A stretch of 64,000 nt of DNA from Micrasema longulum (taxonomy: Eukaryota > Arthropoda > Insecta > Trichoptera > Brachycentridae), in NCBI GenBank assembly GCA_022494885.1, contig JAGVSM010002644.1, positions 146,618 through 210,617 of the forward strand, given 5' to 3'. The number at the start of each line of letters is the position of its first letter. Position 1 is the first letter of the stretch. A model generated the notes under the pieces. The model was given only the letters and a program-made list of their open reading frames with translations. It was not told where the DNA came from and did not search any database. Both the position numbers and the translations under genes were made by a program. Positions 23,255 to 34,769 of this stretch are shown one piece after another.

Positions 23255-24205
23255 GGCATGGGTAATGGGTATGAAATTTTGACTTGCCCATTCTTGTGAT
23301 GATGTAACCAGCGTTGCAAATTGCATTCAATTAATTCAAATCTCCGCAACTACTATGACTATTTTACCATTTTTTGTAATCTTTAAGTAAGCCTCACATA
23401 AGGAAAAAAAACCATACCACATTTTAAATATTTCAGATAATTTTACAAAATATCAAGTACCTTGAGAAAGAATATATAAAACATTCATTTAAGAAATGTA
23501 ATCTATTTTTTATTTATTTGAAACTTCAAGTACAAAGAATAAGTGCTTTAGCGGACTTATTGCTAATATCAATATCTTCCAGCCAACCACAAAACAGATT
23601 GGTCAAAATTTTGTACTAAAAAAAAAACATCAAAATACGAGTATACTAAAAGGTAGGTAACACACATTATTTAAAAAAAACATTTTTAATTAAAAATAAC
23701 CCCTGTTTTTCAATTGGGAGTCAAGACTTGCACATATTAACTTAAATAAAATTAAAAAAATACATTATGTTTTACATGTTAAATGATGAATAATGTGGGA
23801 TCAGATAGTGTGTTTGGAAGGAGAGAAACAGAAGAACCAAGGAAATAAAAAAAGGGACAAAAATACATATTTATGAAAAAGAAGAAAAAAGCAGTAAAAC
23901 AGGCGTTTCTTGAAAGTGGCTAGAGAAGGTGCATTTTTTATATAAAAAAGTGGCTCATTCCAAAGTCTAGCAGTTTGGACGGAAAAGGAATAGGTGAAAA
24001 ATGATGTCCTATGTCGAGGGATGGAAAGTGTTCTCTCCTCAGAAGAGCGAGAATTCCTAAGCAAGACACACATATAATTCAAATAAAATGAAAAGAGACA
24101 GTGATTATGAGGCGATCATTTTCTAACCTCAGGTTACCTAAGGTTAACTTCAAGTAACCTGAGGTAACCAAATAGTGACTCGAAAGAGTTTCTGCAGAAA
24201 ACGAG
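23255..24205 (+). repeat. R3 repeat, copy B, split by a LINE end
   Basis: Left block at 23255-23500 and right block at 24066-24205 match copies A and C. Between them sits a 5'-truncated LINE 3' end in minus orientation, so the R3 copy was there first. The right block contains a palindromic CCTCAGGTTACC..AGGTTAAC..GTAACCTGAGG. Confidence 0.6.
23500..24065 (-). pseudogene. 5'-truncated LINE end inserted in R3 copy B
   Basis: Minus strand reads RNSRSSEERTLSIPRHRTSF, FTYSFSVQTARLWNEP and ATFKKRLFYCF, the LINE ORF2 C terminus. The 3' end (GGTTGGCTGGAAGATATTGATATTAGCAATAAGTCCGC) carries the ATTGC/GCAAT hairpin of this LINE group. Related tails at 34770 and 54560. Confidence 0.75.
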
Positions 24206-24859
24206 GAAGACGAAGAAAGACTACATGGTATGACCGAATTCAACAAATACCTGAAGATGTCCGAGTCAAAAGTAGAAATAATCGTCGTGCATGATAAGAT
24301 GTAGACGAATCGAAATCTGTATTAAAAGACAAATAAAGTCAGAGTTATATCTTCTGTGCCTACCCCCTCACGGAAATGGTGTGAAAGTTTGTTTTAAAAA
24401 AGTACAATTAAAAATATGTAAGAAAAATGTAAATTATATTGTTTAATTTTATACATTTGTGAAGTTTTTGTTGGATAAATGAAATAATAAACACATTAAA
24501 AAAGTAAATAAATACGCGTAATAATAATTTATTTACATAATATAACAATAATCTTATACGTTTTTTGTAGAACTATATTTCTCTGGATTGTGCTAAGTCT
24601 GACTAATTACGTACAACCTGTTTTAAGGCAGACGTTTTTCAAGCAAAATAATAATAAAACATGACAATAGCATTAGCAAAGCAAACTAAAAGGAAACGTA
24701 AAATTTAAATTGTATATTTTTAATTTAATTTTCTGTTATTTATTTTCAAGATTAAAAACAACAAACCTTTTACTGAAAAAAAAAAAGTTAGCTTAATGGA
24801 AATTGAATTTTATCCAAAATACTATCGCGGGATACTTCATAAAAGTGAACATTTCTTCA

Positions 24860-25265
24860 ATTTCTATGCCAGCCCGTTCCTGTGATGTAACCGGAGTTCC
24901 AAATTACACTTAATTATCACCTCAATTAATAATACCTCAATGAATATCTTCGCAACACCTATGAATATTAGAACGATTTTTTTTACTATCTCTAAGTGAA
25001 CGTCAATATATTTGGGTATATAAGATCATTTTAAATGAAATACTTTGTCCATCAGGATCTCCAAAAATGAAAAAATATCGAGTGCCCTGAGATAAATAAG
25101 TAAAACATTTATTTGAGAGATAAAAAATGTAATTACAATTAGATCACAAAGCAAAATACACATACAATTCGAATCAGATGAAAAGAGGCAGTGATTTTCA
25201 GGCGATCATTTTCTCCCCTCAAGTTACCACATAGTGACCCAAGAAAGTTTTTACACACAGTATAT
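24860..25265 (+). repeat. R3 repeat, copy C
   Basis: An uninterrupted copy: TGATGTAACCGGAGTTCCAA at the left and CAGGCGATCATTTTCTCCCC..ACATAGTGACC at the right. It defines the original spacing of the family, about 400 bp. Confidence 0.6.
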
Positions 25266-25624
25266 TTAATGTTAAATGAATGAGGCTTTGAGAAACACAA
25301 TTTTCATAGACCAATAAATATACATAACATATTATTATACATCAATACGTTTCTTGAATACATTATTATTTACTCAACACAATTTAAATGTACTATTTAT
25401 ATCATGTAATGTAATTACACGTTGTTATTGTGTTGGTTACTCTGAAACCCTTTTACAAAGAATGCAATGTAAGCTTTTATAAATCCTCAATGTAAGCTGT
25501 GTACTAAAGCATCTCAAACATTTCTTAATTTATTACGATAAATTTAAAATTCTTATTTTATGCGCGGTCTTTGTAAAACAATGTCAAAGATAATAATTCG
25601 AAAAAATAATTCATTTCCACCACA
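25266..25624. other. stretch without a gene
   Basis: AT-rich; nothing recognised. Confidence 0.35.
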
Positions 25625-26260
25625 ATATCTTTATATATATAATTCCTCTGTACGTGTGATGTCACCGAACCCCTCCTGAACGACTTAACCGATTTACGTG
25701 CGGTTTTCAGAGAAATATAGATCTTTGCGTTGTGCGTGTTTGTAGATCTTCAATCTAGTATATAAAAAGGAAGTTAGGAGCATAAATGTTTTATTCATCG
25801 ATCTACGAGGATTGCATTTGAGGAGAATGCATTTATAAAAAAAATGGAAAAATATTCTTTTTTGTGCGGACCTCAGTCAGATTCTTTCCTTAAATTCCTT
25901 ATAATTTCTACCCATTTTTTTTTCTGGATTTTTTCCCTACTAAAATAATAATAAATTTGATACATTTAAAAAAATCGTATTCCTAAATAAGTACACCCCT
26001 CTGTTAGAGAGAAGACCGGAGTTTGACGTTTGCAAAAAGAATGCCATATTCGAAAAAATATTTATTCTCTGTTTTGGAATTCAACCAAAAACAAGTACCT
26101 AGATATCTACTTAAATTCAATATAATGTCAATTTTCAGTTTTGAAATTTAATCACAAACAAGTACTTACTTATCAATGAAAATACTTTTTCCAAGCTAAT
26201 AGCAGGCAAGCCAACGTTCGGGAAGGACAACGCATGTTGGGTCCGCCAGTTTAGAATATA
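25625..26260 (+). mobile_element. non-autonomous DNA element of unknown class
   Basis: Opens TATATATATAATTCCTCTGTACGTGTGATGTCACCGAAC..CTTAACCGATTTACGTGCGGTTTT and closes GGGAAGGACAACGCATGTTGGGTCCGCCAG. This combination marks a type of dispersed non-coding element widespread in insect genomes. The class (Helitron-like or other) cannot be settled by eye. Confidence 0.4.
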
Positions 26261-26321
26261 TTCTTAGAATTTCGTTAGTATTTCAAAAAATAAAACAAGA
26301 AATAAATATACTTTTAGTTTG

Positions 26322-26668
26322 AATACAGTTATGTGTGTGAAATAGTACCAGAATCCTGGACGAGCGTTTTCTACTCGATACTACTCTCGTCACAATACAG
26401 TCGGCCACGCAGTGTAGTGGTTGGCGCATTCGTCTACCAATCTTCAATCTTAAGGTCCCGGGTCAATTCCTGGCAAAGTCGAAGTGAAATATTTGTTTTT
26501 ATGGTGGTTTTACAGTGCAATAATTTACTGACGCTGGACTGGTATCTTGAAGGTAAAACTGATTACCTTAACTTTCATGTAATAAAAATTATCTAAATAC
26601 GATGCGACTGGAGTTTTAATGCAGTGCCCTATGTACCACTGGATGCGGATAAGGAAATGATTGTGATG
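26322..26668 (+). repeat. SINE1 copy
   Basis: AATCCTGGACGAGCGTTTTCTACTCGATACTACTCTCG, then a tRNA-like part (GCAGTGTAGTGGTTGGCGCATTCGTCTACCA..GGTCCCGGGTCAATTCCTGGC), then the shared tail. The A-box and B-box regions are better kept than in most copies. Confidence 0.72.
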
Positions 26669-26936
26669 TTGAGCCATATTATACTCGCGTACATTTTTTT
26701 TTCTTTTTCAGTAATACGACAAAAAATACAAAGGTATGTTATATTCATTTTTTAATTCCCGATTTTTTTTATGGATCGTCTCTAGTCATCGAATTATGCC
26801 TACATTTTCTAACCCCCTTAAAGGTTTTTTTAATTTTTGCCAAATAAGCGTTACGCTCTTACGTTTGGCAAGTCGTTCGTCCCCGTTGATATATCGGTCT
26901 ATTATGGTTATAAAAGTTAAATTAATTTAGTGTCAA

Positions 26937-27441
26937 CAATATTTGATTTTGTCCAAATTTTTGTAGACAAGGACTGGATTCAACTCCCTGGGGAGCTGTT
27001 TACATAAACATATTAAAACCGAAATGAACAATATTTAAGAGAAGATGATATAGAAGTCTTTACAGGCATTTACAGGGCTTATGACCTGTCATTGGCTGAT
27101 TTAAGTGGCCACTTTACACACTGTGTAACATTCACCATTCTACCCATATTTGAGCATCTATATTCCTTCAATTCTTTCATCTGTTGATGTTTGTGAAGTT
27201 AAAGAGCTGAAACCTTTATTTATGCGGGTGAGATTCATCTAATTGAGTTATTTCACCTACATACTAGGCAAAGCTAGAAAATTTTATTTTTTTATTTTCT
27301 ATACTTCTACATGGATCAGGTGGATTTATCAACAAAGTGGCCACTGAAACCAGCCAATGACAGGCCATAAACCCTGTAGATGCCTAGACTTCTATATTAT
27401 CTCTTCTTAAATGTTCTTCATCTCTGTGGTAATTTGTTAAT
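26937..27441. repeat. FB copy, complete two-armed form
   Basis: Plus arm 26937-27333 from CAATATTTGATTTTGTCC through the whole body, then a shorter minus arm 27334-27441 (GTGGCCACTGAAACCAGCC to TTCATCTCTGTGGTAATTTG). Together they fold into a long hairpin. Confidence 0.8.
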
Positions 27442-27697
27442 TTAGTATTTTATTTTATTTTAATAAGGAAAAACAACACAAAAGGTTAAACAAAAAAACG
27501 ATTAAAAATAGAGTACAAATATCCTGTTAAAGTTTTTTCAAATATAATGATTCAACATGTTACGCGATAAAGAGAAAGACATAAAAAAAATAAGAACAGA
27601 AAAAAAGAGCATTGGAAAAAGGTTGGATATGAGAAAAAAAGTGGAGGGGTGAGGAAGAGGGATTTTTAGAATACAATTGATTGAAATTTTCACATTT

Positions 27698-27800
27698 TTG
27701 CAACAGAGAGGGAATTTTTTTTAAGAAGGGGATGGAAGATAGTATACAGAATGGTGAATGTTACACAGCGTGTAAAGTGGCCACCCAAACCAGCTAATAA
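27698..27800. repeat. FB fragment
   Basis: TTTGCAACAGAGAGGGAATT then GAATGGTGAATGTTACACAGCGTGTAAAGTGGCCA. Directly followed by a LINE C-terminal remnant, and the two share an accidental open frame. Confidence 0.65.
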
Positions 27801-28378
27801 TATTTCGGCGCCTTCCATACCCGTCAGAACAGTTGTTCTAATACATGAAGGTGCTGGATATGAGACAACTGTACCTAAAAGAGTACTTACACACTTCTGG
27901 TCGAACAATGAGGAGAGGTCTCAGCAAAATGCCCTCACGAGGTTTTCCCAGAGCATGAATTATGTCATACCCAAAACCCGTGCGACTTTTGTTCAGAGAC
28001 ATCTCTCATTTATCGCACCGAGAGTGTTCAATATTTTGGAAGAGCGTATTAAGCTCTCAAGGACGAAAATTATTTTCAAGAAAGTAGTTAAGAACTGGAT
28101 TTTCCTTAGTGGGAGGGATTTGAGTAGCAAATTCCTTGATGGTTTTCCGAATGTTTGAGTTTACTGTTTACCATATTGATGTGCCATTTATATATATGTA
28201 TTTAAAAAAAAAAAGGGTTATGTTTCTTATCCTACATTTGCGGTAATATACTCATGTGTCTGTGTTAGTCCAATTGCCAGTCCCATCTCAACACAGGACT
28301 TTTTTAGTCCCATGGAGTTGAGACTTATGTCTCAAAAAATGTACAATAAAATAATGTTTGTAAATAAATAAATGACCC
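27801..28378 (+). pseudogene. LINE C-terminal remnant with 3' end
   Basis: Plus-strand frame reads GAGYETTVPKRVLTHFWSNN, then KTRATFVQRHLSFIAPRVFN and KNWIFLSGRDLSSKFLDGF, typical of LINE ORF2 C termini, ending in a stop at about 28156. The 3' region has an imperfect hairpin (AGTCCCATCTCAACACAGG against CATGGAGTTGAGACTTATGTC) and ends AATAAATAAATGA. Confidence 0.7.
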
Positions 28379-28419
28379 AAATTTATAAAGAAATAATTAT
28401 TTTAAATTAACAAATAAGG

Positions 28420-28525
28420 TAAATGCCTAGACTTTCATATTATAGTCATAAAATGTTAGATTTAAATAACATCCTAAAAAAAAACAGCTTTCTCGCAAAC
28501 GTTTGGACATACTCAAAATATTCTT
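28420..28525 (-). repeat. FB terminal fragments
   Basis: AAATGCCTAGACTTTCATATT and CGTTTGGACATACTCAAAATATTC are the inner and outer marks of a minus FB copy with the middle lost. Confidence 0.45.
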
Positions 28526-29130
28526 GAATTCGAACTCACGGTAATGACATAAACATATTTAAAGGTATGTAAATTAATTACACGTCGACAAAAATGTTGT
28601 ATTTTAAAATTACAAAATTAAGTACTGAAAATATTAAAGTTAAATTAAGAGCAGCTACAATCGATAAATAAGTTTTGAACGTATTTTTTTGGGCAATGGA
28701 TTACATACAAATTGAAGAGAAATATTGACTTTTTACCCTCGTTTAGGGTTGTTGAATAACACCAGTGTGCGGTGCTTTGAGTTCAAAATAGTTCGTTGAC
28801 ATTTCGATAGAAACTGTTCACCATTGCTGTGTACCTTTGAAAGGGCTGTCTTTGATCTATGGAAATATATTACAGTTCGAAATAAGTACGAGTATATACT
28901 GTGTAGTTCTCCGAAGAAATCAATACAACGTTGCTCAAGTTACACACACAAATACGGTTCTATGCTGCATTTCATAAAATTGCTAATTTCGACAAAATTA
29001 GAATACAGAGATTTTTACAATTATTGTAAAATCAATTTTATTATTTGCGTTTTTGGGAATCATTAAAATATTTCAAGAATGATGGACGTACATAACCGTG
29101 TTAGAAAACAGAAAATAAGACGTGATTTAC
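28526..29130. other. stretch without a gene
   Basis: The 80-codon open frame at 28824-29066 has no recognisable domain and no splice or start support. Confidence 0.35.
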
Positions 29131-29730
29131 ATTTTTATTAATTTATTTTATTAGTTAAACAAACAGTGCATATGTACATTTTTTGTATTATTAATGTAGG
29201 ACATCCAGCACACACAAAAAATATTTATACCGAAGACAATAATTAAATTATGTTAAATAAAACAAATGTGGAAGATAATCAATGATATAGATGAATTTAA
29301 TAAAATTAATTCATTAAATATGTGCTTCTCTCAAAAATTATTGTGTATGAAGCCTACGTCAAATCTAAAATATGTTATATGCTACAACTATGGGGAACAG
29401 GAAACCAAAATGACATAAACAGACTACAACGACAGCAAAATAAAATATTAAAGCTAGTATATGACCTCCTTTATCTAACAACAACTAAAGATCTCTTTAA
29501 AAAACACAAAACAATTAAACATTCCAAAACAAGACAAGGACAATCGAGACTAATAAATCAGGGACTAAAATTATACAATAAACTACCAGACAAAACTAAA
29601 CAAAATACTATACTCCGACGAATATTATTATCAACAGAGAATGAATAAAAAAAAGTACATATTGTTTTTGTAAAATTAATGTTATAATCCGTAAGGGTTT
29701 TTATTTAATAAATAAATTTCAAGTAAAAAA
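29131..29730 (+). pseudogene. LINE C-terminal remnant
   Basis: From 29322 the plus frame reads IVYEAYVKSKICYMLQLWG, NRLQRQQNKILKLVYDL and GLKLYNKLPDKTKQN, the LINE thumb and C-terminal pattern (Y.S...Y....WG, IQ..QNK.L). It stops at 29646 and ends TTTAATAAATAAATTTC. The 5' flank 29190-29280 resembles 1060-1150. Confidence 0.7.
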
Positions 29731-29891
29731 AAACAAATCTAATTCACATATTTTTATTAGAAACTTTTCCCAGCTTACAAGAGTACATACCCCGTTCCAA
29801 GTTAGGCAACTACATTTAAATATATTATCGATTATAAGTTAATTTATTTTAAAAAAAAGAGATATATACAATACAAACTTGCTACATATAT

Positions 29892-30590
29892 AGGCTGACA
29901 AGAATTAAACCCGTCATTGCAAATTATTACACGGATGAGGTTATTAGCTAATTATTGGATCTTACTTTCTCAAGCTAAAGTTTAATAGTTTGGGATATAT
30001 GTCAATTTTTATACTTTATTGAGATTTTTCCAAAATTTGACCTTATTTTTGTATTATTAGATTTTGTTTATTTTTTTCATTATTTTTTTATTTTTTTATT
30101 ATTCGTTGGTATTTATAAACATTTGTGATTAAAATATGTCGGAATTTCCCTCAAACTAGGGTTAAAAAATAGAATATTACTCTTTAAAAAAAAATTTACG
30201 ATCAAACTCAATTTGAAATAAAAAAAAACTACGGTGTTTGAAAAAATTCTTCTATTCTCTAGTTTGTCACCTTTTTTTGAAGAGTAATGGCTTATTTTTT
30301 TACCTTAGTTTGAGGAAAGTTCCGACGTATTTTAATCACAAATGTTTATGACTAAAAAAATACTAAAATAATAAAACAAATAATAAAAAAAAATACTAAA
30401 ATAATGAAAAAAAATTAAGTTCTGAATGCTTTAAGGATAAATTTTGAAAAAATCTCAATAAAGTGTAAAAATTGACATATCTCCAAAACTATAAAACTTT
30501 TGCTGAAGAAAGTAGGGTCCAATAATTGGCAAATGACCTTCTTTATATTGCTCCTTTAATTTGCTAAAGTGGGTGCAGTTCCAGTCACCT
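29892..30590. mobile_element. Tc1/mariner-type MITE with long inverted repeats
   Basis: The two halves are imperfect reverse complements over about 300 bp each (for example TGTCAATTTTTATACTTTATTG against CAATAAAGTGTAAAAATTGACA, and AAACATTTGTGATTAAAATA against TTTTAATCACAAATGTTT). Ends are AGGCTGACAAGAATTAAACCC and GGGTGCAGTTCCAGTCACCT, flanked by TATA on both sides, consistent with a TA target site. No coding capacity. Confidence 0.75.
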
Positions 30591-30699
30591 GTATATATTT
30601 ATACATGAATATATACATAAAGAATTCACATTTTTTTTACTTAATATGGGCGAAACTTTTTGATTATATATTTTTTTTATTTCTCTATATTTTATTTTC

Positions 30700-30965
30700 A
30701 ACATCCAGTTAGAATTTCCAATTCAAAGCATGCATCAACCTCTCTGTGTCCCTACGACTTAGTATGTATAATTGATGTGTTCAACTGGAATACCTAATTT
30801 AAAATTAACGATACGTAAAAATGTATGTTGAATTCTTTCGATATTATTTGTATGCACTTTATAATATAGTGACCATATAACCTAGTTGTATTCAAGTTGG
30901 CTACGTACTAAAGCAACATATAAATTTTCATTATAAAGACTGAGTCAAAGTCACAAAATCCGGGA
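30700..30965 (-). pseudogene. LINE remnant related to 59850-60240
   Basis: Minus strand reads YVALVRSQLEYN, then NNIERIQHTFLRIVNFKLGI and PVEHINYTY, matching YVALVHCQLEYN and NIERIQRKYLRFVNFKFNII at 59.99 kb. A stop follows LEYN. Confidence 0.7.
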
Positions 30966-32149
30966 GTTTTCATGCTTTTATTAGTTATGATCTGTATATG
31001 TTTAGTGAAGTTTAATTATTTTCTTATTATGCCTTTATTATTCAATAAACCAGTGTCCTTTTAAAAAAAGAAATTGTTTTCTTAAATTGCAAATAGTTTA
31101 TAACGTGTGTTTTAAATTTGATTACGAGGTCTCTGAGAAAAAAAAGGAAAAAAAAGTTTTTTTTAAATGTTTGGATGATTACTTATATTAAATAATAAAT
31201 TGAACTTCACAACGACCAACTTAAGAGAAGTTTCTTTTGTCTGTTTGTTTGATGTGTATTTGTTTTAGATTTTTATTTGTTTTAGTTTAAAACATATTGA
31301 AATAAAACTGGAATAAATTTTCATCCACATCTAGGAATCACATATTATAAGACTTTTCAACACCAAATTTTATCTTAAACATGTCAATCTACTGCCTACG
31401 TCACAAAATAAAATGGTTTATTAACGTAACGTAACGCAGTTAATATTTGAGTACACCTAGTTATTTAAAATGAGTTATCAAATTATTTCAAATAAATGAC
31501 AACAAATTAAAGTTGAAAAAATAATTGATATGTTTCATGGAAATGATTTATAGAATAGCAAATTGAACTCGAAATGAGCTGAAATCAGAAATACGCTCTC
31601 GGTATAACATTCAACTACAAACAGTTACCGCAACCAATTAGCTTAACATGTTACATAGGAGGCGTATGTTAGTATAGGTACCTAAAATGAGGTAGGTTTA
31701 GGTACCTACCTTAATCATGTGAATAAGTAATTAATATGTGAGTGAAATACGTTACATTAATGAATTCTATATACTGCCAGGCTCTCAAGCGGTTGATCTT
31801 TTCCCTATTCGACATTTAGTTTGATAGTATTGCGTTTATTGTTGCGTAATAACATTAAATAAAAAATATTAAATTATGGACTTTTGGCCATTTGCACGTG
31901 TAAAAATGTGAATTTCGGAAGACTTAACTCATTACGGAGCAAAAGTGCCACGGAGTTGGAACATATATGATTAATTTTTATATCATTATATCATCGTAAA
32001 TTTATTACTGAAAATTTTTCAAATGTTACAGTAGTTTGTCCAAATAACGAAATGTTTAAACGTGATTTAATTTTATTTTAAATAGTAGATTTTCGCAAAA
32101 TACTTCATGACTTTTTAAAATTTTTTTTATTTACGTTTGGAATTCGTAA
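30966..32149. other. stretch without a gene
   Basis: Contains a small palindromic group of GGTAGGTTTAGGTACCTACC type at 31675-31715. Otherwise nothing recognised. Confidence 0.35.
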
Positions 32150-32795
32150 TCTATTTTTATCGTTCTTTAAGTCATGTCTCACTGAAAGAAAACCGTTTGT
32201 AAGGGTAAATAATTTCATCTCAAAGAGCATTCATATATCTTTAGGTGTACCACAGGGTACTTACCTTGTTCCTTTGCTATTGAATCTATTCATCAATGAT
32301 CTAAAAAATGTTTTTCCTACTTTATCAATTTGGCTGTTCGTTGAAGACACTCAAATTCTCAAACATATTGACAACCCTTCCGATTGTTCAGTATGCCAAT
32401 CTGATTTACTGTATTTTAACACCTGGTGCTCATCCAATAATCTACATCTCAGCTTAAGTAAGTGCAAAGTTATGAGATTTTTTCGTCTGAAAAAGCCAAT
32501 CAAATACGATACTACATATAACTTACTTTTTCATACCGATAACCATAGAGCTTACTACGGTTTTCATTTTCATATGCCCAGAATTCTTAGGTCTGCCAAC
32601 AAACATACTAGTTTTCATTTCTTTGATAAAAAGTTGTCTTCTTTCATAAAATCACTTAATTAAATTAAATTAAAAACACCTCTCTCCTGCTTCCACTATA
32701 TACCATTGTATCTTTCTACTTTCTTTTATAATAATTTTATATGTATGCATATGTCCTTAAATACGCCCATTGGGCGTATATAAAAATAAATAAGC
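32150..32795 (+). pseudogene. LINE reverse transcriptase remnant with altered catalytic motif
   Basis: Reads LFLSFFKSCLTERKPFVRVN, then SLGVPQGTYLVPLLLNLFIN, a clear reverse transcriptase block (usual form GVPQGS.LGP). The catalytic F/Y-ADD box is FVED here, so it is dead. A jump to a C-terminal piece follows (RSANKHTSFHFFDKKLSSF). The 3' end TACGCCCATTGGGCGTATAT is a short perfect hairpin followed by AAATAAATAA. Confidence 0.78.
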
Positions 32796-33005
32796 TTTAA
32801 AATAGACAGAAAAAAGATTCTTGGAATAAACCAATAAAATTTTTAGAATATAATAAAAAAAAATTGTTTACGGCTTTTCCGTGCAAATATTTTGGACATT
32901 AATTTAATAACTTTGAAGAGAAAATTTCAATTTGAGAGAGCTAAGAAATTAAATTGGAATTTGTACAAAAAATAAATAAAACTATCCATAACTTGTGTAA
33001 ATTAA

Positions 33006-33492
33006 CACTTTGTATCCCGGAGCCGTGTAAACGCGTGCTTATATAACAACGCGTTGTGTCCCGGTCCCGTGTTTTTACGTGGTTTGCCAGCTGTCTAAAG
33101 AAGTTAATTTTATTGACATCTAGTGACTTTTATTAGTACTTTTTTGCTGCTGTAAACTATGTGAAAACACGGGACCGGCACACAACGCGTGGTTATTATA
33201 TTATAATCACGTGTTTACACGGCTCCGGGATACAAATCACAAAAAAAGGAGTGAGGCCCTGTATATGTGCGAACATTGCAATGTGGCTTTCCATAAAGGC
33301 CAATGTTGGCAAAACTATCATATAAAAATGACTTATTAAATTGTTTCAAATAAACATGAGAATTTTTGATTCATTTAACTTAGTATTTTCATAATTATGA
33401 CACTTTTAAGAAACCCTTCACAAAGCATGAAGTTTCACAAAAATGGGCCGGGCACAGCGTAAATTCTGTGTATTCGGCCGGTGCACAAAGTG
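33006..33492 (-). mobile_element. piggyBac-type non-autonomous element, copy 2
   Basis: 487 bp, opposite orientation to the copy at 19577. The left TTAA is intact (33002-33005) and the right site is TTCA (33493-33496), one base changed. Same internal hairpin and the same GCCAATGTTGGC and CACTTTTAAGAAACCC blocks. Confidence 0.8.
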
Positions 33493-33496
33493 TTCA

Positions 33497-34385
33497 GCAA
33501 ATAAGAATGAACAAAATACTAAACATCGGGCAATCTTTATGCAGCTATTTTTTTTTGTAATTATTGAAGGTTAAGATGTTATTTTAAAAACAGTATTCAA
33601 CTGTGCTTTTTCTCGATTGTTGACTGATTTTTGTACTTTATTTTAAATCTTAAACATTGTTTGATTTTTCGAATTTTTTTCAGCAGCGCTATAGTGACTC
33701 CCTGGAGAGAATTTTGGATGTAAGTCTAATAAAAACGTACAGAATGCTGTGACTAACCATACTGTTTTTAACATAGCTACCATTTATTTTTGTGTATATA
33801 TTCTTTTAACTCATTACGACTCATGTACTAATAAGAATAGTAGTTAAACGAATGCTGTTTGTATTTATAAAGAAATTTAAATTTAACTAATATTTGCATC
33901 ACTAACTGTGTTTAGATTATATGAATTTTAAAATTTACAACTGATGTGAACATGACGTTATAAGAAAAGTAAGTTTTTATTATATTGCGTATTTTTAATA
34001 CTGATAATACGTTAATAAAAAATTAAAGACATACATGTCAGTAAGTAATTATATTTTTATTATAGTATAGTATAGTTAAACTTATTAATTCAAAAAAATT
34101 AGGAATGAGTTTTCAACAATAAAAAATATATGGGTTAATGCATTGTAAAATGGTTTACAAAGCGTAGAAATTTGAAAAATTAAAATATATTTCATTTGGA
34201 AAGGAACATCCCTGCGAGAAATATTAATCTAAATAAACTTTTAACTGATCAACATTACTTTTTATTTAAAAAAATACTTTTCGGAAAAGTACTAATAAAA
34301 ATCTCTAAGCTAAAAATCATGTTACATTGCCATTTAAATGATTGTTGATAAAGAAAACCAAATGAAAAATTCCATGTCCGCTCCC
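33497..34385. other. intron stretch around the candidate microexon
   Basis: No repeat recognised; AT-rich, apparently single-copy sequence containing the microexon candidate at 33684-33719. Confidence 0.45.
33684..33719 (+). CDS. candidate in-frame microexon of the PDZ gene
   Basis: Within intron 1, a T-rich tract ending TTTTTTTCAGCAG is followed by 33 or 36 open nucleotides and a perfect donor, GAT|GTAAGT. The tandem CAGCAG acceptor would give QRYSDSLERILD or the same without Q. Both lengths are multiples of three, and exons 1 and 2 join in phase 0, so inclusion keeps the frame and inserts 11-12 residues between ISR and VNPGRK, in the loop before the first PDZ helix. The 36 nt hold 17 G/C, clearly above the AT-rich intron around them. 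It is not part of any recognised repeat. Chance coincidence of splice-like signals in 23 kb cannot be excluded. Confidence 0.4.
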
Positions 34386-34640
34386 TAGTTGGAGCATATT
34401 ATAATGTGTGCAAAAAGCTCCTAGGCGTCTCTGTCAGCTGCCAGCTGCTGTACATTTTCCCAAGTCAGGCTCGCGTCCCGTAGATCTGATGTGAACTTCC
34501 GTCTGACAGTCAGCAGCAGGCGTCCGGGATGTCGAGAACCTGATACCTTGTAAAGTAGATATGCCTGGTTAAGGCTCTTAGGAGGCATCTGTAGTGTATG
34601 GCCTATCCAACAGTTTCACCTCCGCTTGATGACAGTTGTC
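34386..34640 (-). pseudogene. LINE C-terminal fragment of RTE-like type
   Basis: Minus strand gives NCWIGHTLQMPPKSLNQAYL, SGSRHPGRLLLTVRRKF and DLRDASLTWENVQQLAADRD. The W.GH..RM..... GRP..TWRR pattern marks the ORF end of RTE-type LINEs. Frameshifted and truncated on both sides. Confidence 0.65.
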
Positions 34641-34769
34641 ACAGGAGTTATCTGCGTCCATTATCTTATTTCTTCATTCCTCACAAAGTCAAAACACCGC
34701 ACACCCAAAATTATTCTGAGACATCTATTCTCGAAACTTAGTATTTCGCTGTTTAAGGCCCTAATGAGG

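Noticed and set aside
26712..26733. Second microexon-like segment (TTTTTTTTTCTTTTTCAG before, GTATGT after)
   Set aside because: 22 nt long, so it would shift the frame, and it begins with TAA in the phase set by exon 1. At best a poison exon; more likely chance.
27751..28158. 135-codon open frame that looks like a gene
   Set aside because: Its first part is foldback repeat and the rest is the C terminus of a LINE; the frame is accidental.
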